Counted from the stretch's first letter, positions 1-7,154 are shown. The stretch: 7,451 nt of DNA from Lysobacterales bacterium (GCA_030637665.1 DAOWGA010000051.1:1-7451), one strand, 5' to 3'. The notes: generated from the sequence alone by a model not told the origin. Numbers and translations: made by a program.

Positions 1-222
1 AATGCCCGCAATCACGTCAGGTCTTGTCAGGCTGAGAATATCGTTGTTGCCCTTCAGGGACTGCGGATGATCCGCAAAGCGCTCGCCGTGGTATTCACAT
101 TCATCCAGTTTCGCATCCTGAATCATGGTGCCCATGGCGCCGTCGATGAGCAGGATTCGGTGAGAGAGCATTTGCTCAAGCCGGGCTACGGTTTCAGTAT
201 TTTTGTACGGAAGGGTATTCAT
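1..222 (-). CDS. metH: Cobalamin-dependent methionine synthase, N-terminal fragment (cut by window edge)
   Basis: The first 74 codons of a gene continuing beyond the left edge. MetH transfers the methyl group of 5-methyltetrahydrofolate, through cobalamin, to homocysteine, making methionine in the cytoplasm. The visible part is the start of the homocysteine-binding barrel: residues 22-34 read [13 protein letters not shown], followed by a [16 protein letters not shown] stretch and a [10 protein letters not shown] helix. From memory, this matches E. coli MetH nearly block for block (DGGMGTMIQ, GERFADWPCDLKGNND). The zinc cysteines, the folate, cobalamin and activation domains lie outside the window, so completeness cannot be judged. 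ATG at 220-222 gives an N-terminus only a few residues longer than in E. coli. No Shine-Dalgarno sequence precedes it (the upstream bases are T/A-rich). It starts 12 nt after the sahR stop, so translation may depend on coupling to sahR. Confidence 0.95.
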   Translation of the reverse strand, partial: MNTLPYKNTETVARLEQMLSHRILLIDGAMGTMIQDAKLDECEYHGERFADHPQSLKGNNDILSLTRPDVIAGI

Positions 223-234
223 GGTTTGAAAAAT

Positions 235-1218
235 TCAGGCGTTCCGGTTTGGATCAGGGGGGGGCCAGGGTTTTTTCGCAGATAAGAACAGCACGGAGAA
301 ATTCGGTACGCGCTTTTCAATCACGGAAACCGTACAGGACTGAACCTGCAGGCCGGCGTCGCTACAAAAGTCTTTGAGTTGCGCGGCTGAAAATCCCAGG
401 TTTACATGGTTATAGGGCTCAACCGCCTTTTCATGTTTGTGCTCCAGCAAGGTAACAGCAAGCAGCTTGCCCCCGGGTTTTAGCACACGTGCGGCTTCGC
501 TGATGACGATCGCGGGATCCCTGGTGTAGGTCAGGGCATGCATCAACAAGACGGTATCGAAGCTGGAATCCTCAACCGGCAGCGAGTGCATATCACCCGT
601 TTCGAAACATACATTACTGAACTCCTCCAGGCGCCGGCGGCCCGCGGCTACCACCCGGTCGCTGATGTCGAGGCAGACAATGCGTTGTGCCCGTGGCGCA
701 AGCAATTCCGCCAGGACACCGTCGCCGGATGCAATGTCCAGAACATCGCCGGGATCGAGCAGGTGGACCAGGCCACGCGCGGTTGCTTCCCATGTTCTTC
801 CCGGAGAATAATGGCGTTCCATGTCGCCAGCCACGCTGTCAGCCCAGGTGTGCCCGCCTGAACGCTTATGCAGGATATCGGGAATCCTCTTCAGGTCCTG
901 CCTGATCAGGGGATCGTTGGTATTCTTGCGCAACAACTGCCACAAAGCCTCCAGTGAGGCATCATTGATTGGAGTCACAATGCGGTAGTAAACGAACACA
1001 CCCTCGCGCCGGTCTACCACCATCCCGGCTTCTTTCAACTTGGCCAGGTGAGTGGAAACACGGGGCTGGGCAAGTTGGGTAACGGCGGCCAGTTCGGCAA
1101 CACTCAGTTCTTCCTGCTCCAGCAGGAGTAAAAGTCTGAGACGCGTGGTGTCCGCCAGTAAGCGGCAATGGTGTGACGCCAATTGCAGATCCATCTCGAT
1201 AGCGGTCGGACTGGTCAT
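235..1218 (-). CDS. sahR: SahR-type regulator: ArsR winged helix fused to an SAH/SAM-binding methyltransferase fold
   Basis: A 327-aa two-domain protein. Residues about 10-95 form an ArsR-family winged helix (LADTTRLRLLLLL at 21-33; recognition-helix region QPRVSTHLAKLKEAGMVVDRR at 51-71; wing REGVFVYYRI at 71-80). The ELSVAEL segment (37-43) lacks the cysteines of metal-sensing ArsR proteins, so it is unlikely to bind metal. Residues about 135-315 are a class I methyltransferase fold: glycine loop DIASGDG (161-167), acidic ribose-binding position D184 in VCLDIS, GDMHSLPVED (208-217), RVLKPGGKLLA (244-254). This architecture, directly upstream of metH, matches SahR, described in Proteobacteria as a repressor of S-adenosylmethionine-cycle genes released from DNA by S-adenosylhomocysteine. 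The alternative is an active methyltransferase with an HTH domain. ATG at 1216-1218 has only a weak GAG motif upstream; Met9 is a less likely start. The C-terminal tail (KKPWPPPDPNRNA) contains a C8 tract. Confidence 0.85.
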   Translation of the reverse strand: MTSPTAIEMDLQLASHHCRLLADTTRLRLLLLLEQEELSVAELAAVTQLAQPRVSTHLAKLKEAGMVVDRREGVFVYYRIVTPINDASLEALWQLLRKNTNDPLIRQDLKRIPDILHKRSGGHTWADSVAGDMERHYSPGRTWEATARGLVHLLDPGDVLDIASGDGVLAELLAPRAQRIVCLDISDRVVAAGRRRLEEFSNVCFETGDMHSLPVEDSSFDTVLLMHALTYTRDPAIVISEAARVLKPGGKLLAVTLLEHKHEKAVEPYNHVNLGFSAAQLKDFCSDAGLQVQSCTVSVIEKRVPNFSVLFLSAKKPWPPPDPNRNA

Positions 1219-1227
1219 ATATCTCGG

Positions 1228-1245
1228 TATCTTGATTTAAAGATA
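1228..1245 (-). promoter_or_regulatory. Imperfect palindrome, candidate SahR operator
   Basis: The plus strand reads TATCTTGATTTAAAGATA. The outer six bases on each side are perfectly complementary (TATCTT / AAGATA) around an imperfect six-base centre. It lies between the sahR start codon and the candidate -10 box, covering the expected transcription start, which is where an autorepressor would act. AT-rich palindromes are typical ArsR-family operators. Assignment to SahR is inferred from position and symmetry; I could not compare it with the published SahR motif. Confidence 0.5.
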
Positions 1246-1252
1246 TATACAG

Positions 1253-1279
1253 ACTATAGGCTGAGGACAGGCAGGTCAA
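1253..1279 (-). promoter_or_regulatory. Candidate sigma-70 promoter for sahR-metH
   Basis: Read on the minus strand, TTGACC (1274-1279) and TATAGT (1253-1258) each match the sigma-70 consensus hexamers at five of six positions. The spacer is 15 bp, shorter than the optimal 17. Predicted transcription would start near 1246, about 28 nt before the sahR ATG, at the edge of the palindrome at 1228-1245. Seen by eye only. Confidence 0.4.
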
Positions 1280-1316
1280 TAACAATTCGCTTAAAGATTT
1301 AATTGTCCATGGAAGC

Positions 1317-1322
1317 TATAAT
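1317..1322 (+). promoter_or_regulatory. Candidate -10 box for the gdhB-nadK operon
   Basis: A perfect TATAAT. No good -35 hexamer lies at 16-18 bp; the nearest partial ones are TTAAAG (1291-1296, spacer 20) and AAGATT (1294-1299, spacer 17), so an activator may be needed. Transcription would begin near 1329, giving a leader of about 39 nt to the ATG at 1368. The box sits between the arms of a GAAGC / GCTTC inverted repeat (1312-1316 and 1328-1332). Confidence 0.4.
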
Positions 1323-1367
1323 CGAATGCTTCAACCCGGCAAAAAAGCAAGGGAAAACCGGATCAAA

Positions 1368-4300
1368 ATGAAACCAAGTCATGTTGACCAAAAACAGGCC
1401 CTGCTCGATCAGGTAATCGCCAGGCTTGCTGGCCAGATGAACACGCGGCAGGCGAAGTTGGCGGAAATGTACGTCAGGTACTATTTTCGCCGTGTGCCGC
1501 TGGACGACCTGGTACAGGAAGCACCGGTAACGCTGGCCACCATCGTCAGCAAGCAACTCGAGTTTCTGAAAATCCGCTCCCCGGGCGAGATTCTGATCCG
1601 AATATTCAATCCACGTGTTGAATCAGATGGTTGGGAGTCTGAGCACACCATCATCGAGATGGCCAATGACGACATGCCTTTTCTGGTCGACACGGCCTCG
1701 CTGACACTATCTGAAATGGGCCTGGGTGTTCACTTGATTATCCACCCGGTGATGCGCGTTAACCGGGATGATAATGGTAAGCTCACCGCGATTTACCTGA
1801 AAAAAAAGAAGCTGGGAAAAGCAGAGTCGATCATGCAGTTCCAGATCGACCGGCGGACCCGGGAAGAGGATCTTGCGGAAATCGAGCAACGCCTGAGAGC
1901 TTCCTTCGGTGATGCACGCCTGGCAGTTTCAGATTGGCGCGCAATGGAAAAGAAAGTCAGCGAAGCCAGAAAGAGCATGGCCACCTGGGCTCCTCAGGTT
2001 GAAAAGCGCCTGATGCGGGAATGCCGGGAATTTATGAAATGGCTCATGGACGATCATTTCATTTTCCTTGGCGTGCGTGACTATGAAGTGGTCAAAGATA
2101 ATGGCCGTTTCCAGTTGAAGATCGTTCCCGGTTCCGGTCTGGGGATTCTCACAGAGACGGACAGTACCGTGACAACAAGGCCATTGACCAGCCTGGCAGA
2201 TGAAGCAAGAAAGCATAAGCAGAAAATCCCCCTGATCATCACCAAGACAAATGCACGCTCGACCGTACATCGCAGTGGTTACCTTGACTACATAGGCGTA
2301 CTCCGGTTCGATGACAAGGGGCGCACCATCGGTGAACGTCGTTTCCTGGGGCTGTTTACTTCCATGGCCTACAACCTGAATGCGATGGATACCCCGCTGG
2401 TTCGGATCAGGGCGCAACGGGTGCTGGAAGAAGCCAAACTGCGCGAGGGATCTCATGCCTGGAAGACTATGGTGCATAAGCTGGAAACCCTGCCGCGCGA
2501 TGAGTTGTTCCAGGCCAACTCCGAGCAATTGAGCGAGATTGCGACGGGCGTATTGAACTTGCAGGAGCGTTCACGCGTGCGCCTGTTTATCCGGCGTGAA
2601 CGTTACGGCCGTTTTTATTCCTGCCTGGTCTATATTCCAAGGGAACGTTTCAATACTGAGAACCGCGAGAAAATACAGTCCATTCTCAAGCGAGCCCTGA
2701 AAGGGAAGCGCCTGGATTACACGGTCAATGTATCGGAATCGAGGCTGGCCCGCTTGCAGGTGATCGTGCGTCCCAGGCCTGGGGCTGAAATCGATCCTGA
2801 TGTGCGCGCGCTGGAACAGAAGATTGTCGAAGTTCTACGGTCCTGGAAAGACGGCCTTACTTCCACACTGGTTGAAAAACATGGCGAGGAAATCGGGTTG
2901 CGCTACGCGGCGAGATTCGGCAAAGCCTTTCCGGAAGCCTACAAGGAAGATATTTCTCCCTGGGTGGCTGCATTTGATGTGGAAAACGCGGCGGCGGTCG
3001 ATGAGGGTGAAGACCTGCGCATGAGTCTGTACCGGCCGCGAAAACCCCGTAACGGAATTATTCGTTTAAAGCTGTTCCGGAAACACGAGCCGATCCCGCT
3101 GTCCGAGGTGCTTCCGATACTCGAGAACCTCGGCTTGCATATTGTCAGCGAACGCCCTTATGAGCTGCGCCTGCCGGATGAGGAATCGCTCTGGATTCAG
3201 GATTTTGACATGATTCCGGCTGTCGGGCGTGAGCTGGATCTGGATATCATCCGCACCCAGTTCAAGCAGTCCTTCGAACGCGCATTGCGTGGTGATACGG
3301 ACAGCGATGGTTTCAATCGGTTGGTCATTGCGTCCCAGATGCATTGGCGCCAGGTCAAGGTGCTGCGCGCCTACTGCAAGTACCTGTTGCAGACCGGTGT
3401 GCCGTTTTCACTGAACTACATGGCCGAAACGCTGGCCAAGTACCCGCCGATTGCGCGCTTTCTGGTTGAACTCTTCGAAGCATCATTCGACCCCGCACGG
3501 GACAATGAATCCGACTACCGCCGCGAGCTCAGCGCAAAGAATCTGGGCCGGCGATTCGCAACACTATTGGGCGGAGACTGCGCTCAGGACAGCGTATTGC
3601 TGGAATATGTTGATGACATGGTTGCAGCCCGCCTGCAAGATCGTGAGACACAGGTGTTTACCATCAAGCGTGCATTCAGGCGAGCGCTTGAATCTGTATC
3701 CAGCCTGGATGAAGACCGTATTCTTCTTGCCTTTTACAGAGTAATCGGCGCCACGCTGCGCACCAACTTTTTCCAAAAAAATGAAGATGGCCAGCACAAG
3801 GACTACATTAGTTTCAAACTGGATTCTCATGCCGTGCCGGATCTCCCGCTACCCCGGCCTTACCGGGAAATCTGGGTGTTTTCTCCGCGCTTTGAAGGAA
3901 TTCATCTGCGCGGTGGCAAGATCGCCCGCGGCGGTTTGCGCTGGTCCGACAGGCGCGCGGACTTTCGCACCGAAGTGCTTGGCCTGATGAAGGCCCAGAA
4001 TGTAAAAAATACGATGATCGTGCCGGTCGGCGCCAAGGGTGGTTTCGTGGTCAAGCATTCGCCGAGCCATGAAGGGCGTGATGCAGTAATGCAGGAAGGC
4101 ATTCATTGTTATAGTTGTTTTATCAATGGCTTATTGGATTTAACTGATAATTTAGATGAAGAAAAAATTCTACCGCCTGCAGATCTGGTTAAACGTGATA
4201 TCGACGACCCTTACCTGGTGGTCGCAGCAGACAAGGGTACGGCCACATTTTCAGATATTGCCAATGGTATCTCGGATCAACACGGCTTCTGGCTGGGCGA

Positions 4301-6338
4301 TGCCTTTGCCTCCGGCGGGTCCGTGGGCTATGACCACAAAGCCATGGGCATTACGGCGCGCGGTGCCTGGGAAGGTGTGAAACGGCATTTCCGTGAAATG
4401 GGCAGGGACATTCAGCGCGAACCGTTCACCGTGGTCGGTATTGGCGACATGAGTGGTGACGTATTTGGCAATGGAATGCTCCTGTCCCGGCACACCCGGC
4501 TGAAGGCCGCGTTCAATCATCTGCATATTTTCCTGGATCCGGATCCTGATGAAGCCGCCAGTCTCAAAGAGCGCCGGCGCCTGTTCCGCAAAGCGCGTTC
4601 CGGGTGGTCTGACTACAATCCCGATTTGATATCCAAAGGCGGTGGCGTGTTCTCACGTCAGGACAAGACCATCCCACTCAGCCGCGAAGTCAGGCAGTGG
4701 CTCAGTATAGAAGACGAGCAATTGTCACCTCATGCCCTGATCCGTGAGTTGCTTAAAGCACCGGGAGACCTGCTGTGGAATGGCGGCATCGGTACCTATG
4801 TGAAAGCTTCTGCTGAAAGCCATGCCGAAGTCGGTGACCTGGCAAACAATCTGCTGCGGGTTGATGGCAGGGATCTGCGCTGTAAAGTCATCGGCGAAGG
4901 TGGAAACCTGGGCTTCACGCAGAGAGGGCGGATGGAGTTTGCCAGTAACGGTGGCCGTGTCAACACGGATTTCATTGATAATTCGGCCGGCGTGGATACC
5001 TCGGATCACGAAGTCAATATCAAAATTCTGTTGAATCAGGTGATGCGTGCGGGTGAGATCGACCTTGATTCACGTCACAAACTACTGGCCGAAATGACGG
5101 ATGAAGTTGCCATGCTGGTATTGCGCAGTAATTACCTCCAGACCCAGGCAATATCCATGATGGAAAAGTTCTCCGGGTCGCGCCTGGGATCGAAGCAACA
5201 TTTCATCAGCGTGCTGGAAAATGAAGGTCTGCTAAATCGGCAACTGGAATTTCTGCCCGAAGACGAGGAACTGACCGATCGAAGAAACCAGGGAGAGGGA
5301 CTGTCCAGACCGGAACTCTCCGTGCTGCTTTCCTACAGTAAAATCAGGCTTTTCCAGCAATTGCTGGTATCTGATGTTCCTGAGGACCCTTACTTGTCCC
5401 GTGAGTTGATTCGCTACTTTCCCCTTCCGCTGCAGGAACGCTATTCGCACTTCATGCAGGCCCATCGTCTGAAACGGGAAATCATCGCCACGCAGGTAAC
5501 CAACAGCCTGGTAAACCGGATGGGCGCGTCCTTTACTCTGCGTATGCACGAGGATACCGGCGCCGAACCAGCTGCCGTGGCAAAAGCCTACACCGTTGCG
5601 CGTGGCGTTTTTGAAGCACGCAAATTCTGGGAGAGAATCAGGATTCTGGACAATAAGGTCGACACCGATCTGCAAATTTCCGCCTTGCTGGCCATGTGGA
5701 ACCTGCTCAGACAAACCACCCGCTGGCTGCTGAATCTGCCTGGCAGGAATCTCGACATTCAGGCGATGGTGGACCTGCTGTCGCCAGGCTTGCATACGCT
5801 GACACGTTCAATGCAGAAATCAATGTCAGTTGAAGACGTGGAGAATATGCAGCGGCAAATGCAACCTTACATCGATGGTGGATTCCCCAAAGCACTGGCC
5901 AGGCGCACGGTCGTTTTGGAATACCTGTTTCCCGCCCTGGACGTGGTGGAAACAGCTGCCAGGCGAGGCGCTGATGTGCAGCGGGTCGCCGATGTCTTTT
6001 TCGGGCTGGGCGAGTCGCTGGACCTGCGATGGCTCCACGGTCATGTCGAGTCTCTTGAGGTACTCGGGCAGTGGCATGCGCGCGCCAGGGCTAACCTGCG
6101 TGACGAACTGTTTGCACAGCAAAACCTGCTGGTCGAGCGGGTTTTGCAGGCTTCAGGCCAGGAAGGTGATGCCGTGGCGGCCTGGATGGAAGCCAATGAA
6201 CATAGCGTGAAGCGCGTTGTGGACATGATGCATGACATGAAAAACCATGCGGACATGGACTACGCAACCATAGCGGTAGCCGTTCGTTCGCTTGCCCAAC
6301 TGGTTAATGATACGGCGCCGGGAAGGGAAGCGGCTTGA
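1368..6338 (+). CDS. gdhB: Large NAD-dependent glutamate dehydrogenase (180-kDa class, GDH-B type)
   Basis: A 1656-aa cytoplasmic enzyme that oxidatively deaminates glutamate to 2-oxoglutarate and ammonia with NAD+. It aligns from end to end with the roughly 1620-aa Pseudomonas aeruginosa GdhB, recalled from memory. The N-terminal half (about 1-640) carries ACT-like regulatory and helical segments, with family signatures DMPFLVDT (from 102) and HFIFLG (from 230). The catalytic part spans roughly 640-1230: LRTNFF (797-802), GGKIARGGLRWSDR (from 849), lysines K880 and K890 (PVGAKGG), AADKGT with D955, LGDAFASGG (from 976), Rossmann motif VVGIGDMSGDVFGNG (1022-1036), LLWNGGIGTY (from 1135), SDHEVN (1212-1217). 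A helical C-terminal domain follows. All key residues appear present and there is no frameshift. An upstream ATG at 1326 exists, but it would lie before the predicted transcription start; ATG 1368 has AAGGGAAA at 1349-1356. Some relatives are allosterically controlled by amino acids; that is not visible here. Confidence 0.97.
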   Translation: MKPSHVDQKQALLDQVIARLAGQMNTRQAKLAEMYVRYYFRRVPLDDLVQEAPVTLATIVSKQLEFLKIRSPGEILIRIFNPRVESDGWESEHTIIEMANDDMPFLVDTASLTLSEMGLGVHLIIHPVMRVNRDDNGKLTAIYLKKKKLGKAESIMQFQIDRRTREEDLAEIEQRLRASFGDARLAVSDWRAMEKKVSEARKSMATWAPQVEKRLMRECREFMKWLMDDHFIFLGVRDYEVVKDNGRFQLKIVPGSGLGILTETDSTVTTRPLTSLADEARKHKQKIPLIITKTNARSTVHRSGYLDYIGVLRFDDKGRTIGERRFLGLFTSMAYNLNAMDTPLVRIRAQRVLEEAKLREGSHAWKTMVHKLETLPRDELFQANSEQLSEIATGVLNLQERSRVRLFIRRERYGRFYSCLVYIPRERFNTENREKIQSILKRALKGKRLDYTVNVSESRLARLQVIVRPRPGAEIDPDVRALEQKIVEVLRSWKDGLTSTLVEKHGEEIGLRYAARFGKAFPEAYKEDISPWVAAFDVENAAAVDEGEDLRMSLYRPRKPRNGIIRLKLFRKHEPIPLSEVLPILENLGLHIVSERPYELRLPDEESLWIQDFDMIPAVGRELDLDIIRTQFKQSFERALRGDTDSDGFNRLVIASQMHWRQVKVLRAYCKYLLQTGVPFSLNYMAETLAKYPPIARFLVELFEASFDPARDNESDYRRELSAKNLGRRFATLLGGDCAQDSVLLEYVDDMVAARLQDRETQVFTIKRAFRRALESVSSLDEDRILLAFYRVIGATLRTNFFQKNEDGQHKDYISFKLDSHAVPDLPLPRPYREIWVFSPRFEGIHLRGGKIARGGLRWSDRRADFRTEVLGLMKAQNVKNTMIVPVGAKGGFVVKHSPSHEGRDAVMQEGIHCYSCFINGLLDLTDNLDEEKILPPADLVKRDIDDPYLVVAADKGTATFSDIANGISDQHGFWLGDAFASGGSVGYDHKAMGITARGAWEGVKRHFREMGRDIQREPFTVVGIGDMSGDVFGNGMLLSRHTRLKAAFNHLHIFLDPDPDEAASLKERRRLFRKARSGWSDYNPDLISKGGGVFSRQDKTIPLSREVRQWLSIEDEQLSPHALIRELLKAPGDLLWNGGIGTYVKASAESHAEVGDLANNLLRVDGRDLRCKVIGEGGNLGFTQRGRMEFASNGGRVNTDFIDNSAGVDTSDHEVNIKILLNQVMRAGEIDLDSRHKLLAEMTDEVAMLVLRSNYLQTQAISMMEKFSGSRLGSKQHFISVLENEGLLNRQLEFLPEDEELTDRRNQGEGLSRPELSVLLSYSKIRLFQQLLVSDVPEDPYLSRELIRYFPLPLQERYSHFMQAHRLKREIIATQVTNSLVNRMGASFTLRMHEDTGAEPAAVAKAYTVARGVFEARKFWERIRILDNKVDTDLQISALLAMWNLLRQTTRWLLNLPGRNLDIQAMVDLLSPGLHTLTRSMQKSMSVEDVENMQRQMQPYIDGGFPKALARRTVVLEYLFPALDVVETAARRGADVQRVADVFFGLGESLDLRWLHGHVESLEVLGQWHARARANLRDELFAQQNLLVERVLQASGQEGDAVAAWMEANEHSVKRVVDMMHDMKNHADMDYATIAVAVRSLAQLVNDTAPGREAA

Positions 6339-6340
6339 GA

Positions 6341-6346
6341 AAGGAA
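6341..6346 (+). promoter_or_regulatory. nadK ribosome binding site that fixes its start
   Basis: AAGGAA sits six bases before the ATG at 6353, immediately after the gdhB stop codon (6336-6338). An in-frame TTG at 6335 would extend nadK by six residues and overlap the gdhB stop, but it has no comparable site upstream. The ATG start is therefore preferred. Confidence 0.8.
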
Positions 6347-6352
6347 GCCAGC

Positions 6353-7123
6353 ATGACATCTTCAAAGCACAGGATTCATTTCGTTGCCAGCGATTCCGAG
6401 GCGGCCCAGGCCGCATTGCTGGCAATGACAGATCGCTATGGACAGAGCGAACCGGAAAACTCCGATGTTGTAGTTGCCCTGGGAGGTGATGGCTTCATGC
6501 TGCGTACTCTGCATCGCCTGCTGCCGGAAAATCTGCCCGTCTACGGTATGAAGATCGGCAATGTCGGATTTCTGATGAATCGTTATCGCAAGTACAAGTT
6601 GAAGGACCGTCTTGAAGCTGCGAACGTAGTGGAACTGAATCCCCTCAGTATGATTGCAGTCTCGGAGGCCGGTAATGAATTCCGCGCCCTGGCAATCAAC
6701 GAGGTAGCATTATTGCGTCAAATGAACCAGGCCGCGCATATCCGCATCCTGATCAATGGCACAGTCAAGGTGGATGATCTGGTCTGCGACGGCGTACTGG
6801 TAGCGACTGCTGCCGGCAGTACGGCCTATAACCTCTCCGCGCATGGCCCTATTCTGCCACTCGGGACAGATGCTCTGGCTTTGACCCCCATATCGCCTTT
6901 CCGACCCCGCCGATGGAAAGGCGCCGTACTCCCGGCCAGTGCCCGCATCCGCTTCGAGATAATCGACAACTACAAGCGCCCGGTTAGCGCCACTGCCGAC
7001 GCACAGGAAATCCGCAACGTGGTCAGCGTGGATATCTACGAAGAAAAAGACGTCACTCTGAAATTACTGTTCGATCCCGATCATTCCCTTGAAGAGCGCA
7101 TCCTCGACGAACAATTCCTGTAG
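6353..7123 (+). CDS. nadK: NAD kinase, alphaproteobacterial/plant-like short type
   Basis: A 256-aa cytoplasmic enzyme that phosphorylates NAD (2' hydroxyl of the adenosine ribose) to NADP using ATP or polyphosphate. Visible motifs: GGDG at 44-47 with catalytic-loop D46, the NE pair N116-E117 in AINEVALLR, and DGVLVATAAGSTAYNLSAHGPI from 146 with GSTAYN at 155-160. The later stretch TPISPFRPRRWKGAVLP and the ending FDPDHSLEERILDEQF resemble the rhizobial/alphaproteobacterial NAD kinases I know, not the longer gammaproteobacterial NadK with its SAGGPI and MFPHTLS-type segments. The gene follows gdhB by 14 nt and is almost certainly co-transcribed with it. It may be a second NAD kinase in the genome or the only one. 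Its stop codon lies inside a REP-like repeat. Confidence 0.93.
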   Translation: MTSSKHRIHFVASDSEAAQAALLAMTDRYGQSEPENSDVVVALGGDGFMLRTLHRLLPENLPVYGMKIGNVGFLMNRYRKYKLKDRLEAANVVELNPLSMIAVSEAGNEFRALAINEVALLRQMNQAAHIRILINGTVKVDDLVCDGVLVATAAGSTAYNLSAHGPILPLGTDALALTPISPFRPRRWKGAVLPASARIRFEIIDNYKRPVSATADAQEIRNVVSVDIYEEKDVTLKLLFDPDHSLEERILDEQFL

Positions 7124-7140
7124 GAGCCCGCCACGCGGGC
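7120..7140 (+). repeat. REP-like palindrome with GTAG foot, overlapping the nadK stop
   Basis: GTAG (7120-7123) and GA are followed by a perfect 6-bp GC stem, GCCCGC (7126-7131) and GCGGGC (7135-7140), with a CAC loop. A GTAG or GGAG foot next to a GC-rich hairpin is the hallmark of REP elements in gammaproteobacteria such as Pseudomonas, which are mobilised or maintained by RAYT-type (TnpA-REP) transposases. The TAG of the foot is the nadK stop codon. No other copy is obvious in this window. Confidence 0.6.
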
Positions 7141-7154
7141 GACCGATCTTTTTT
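7126..7154 (+). terminator. Possible transcription terminator after nadK
   Basis: The REP hairpin (7126-7140) is followed by an eight-base gap and then six T residues (7149-7154). The gap is too long for a textbook intrinsic terminator, but the hairpin may still end transcription or protect the 3' end of the gdhB-nadK transcript. The rest of the 104-nt gap before the facing gene (7124-7227) shows only an 8-bp direct repeat, CAGGGCGC at 7167 and 7216, and a weak 5-bp hairpin (7186-7206). Confidence 0.3.

Noticed and set aside
538..905. Open frames on the plus strand opposite sahR
   Set aside because: They overlap the methyltransferase-fold coding sequence, which has clear motifs in the other frame. 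The predicted peptides resemble nothing known.
1219..1367. SAM, SAH or cobalamin riboswitch ahead of sahR-metH or gdhB
   Set aside because: The leaders are too short (about 28 and 39 nt from the predicted starts), and no conserved riboswitch core is visible.
1800..1808. A8G tract in phase with the A AAA AAG slippery heptamer in gdhB, as a programmed -1 frameshift
   Set aside because: It encodes a plausible KKKK run in a variable N-terminal region. The -1 frame ends after about 35 codons with no sensible product, and I saw no stimulatory structure.
1929..2528. 199-codon open frame on the minus strand inside gdhB
   Set aside because: It lies entirely opposite conserved gdhB coding sequence, has low-complexity unfamiliar composition and no family motif. 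Long antisense frames are expected in GC-rich genes.
5232..5795. 187-codon open frame on the minus strand inside gdhB
   Set aside because: Same reason: it is the shadow of a conserved C-terminal domain with no recognisable protein features.
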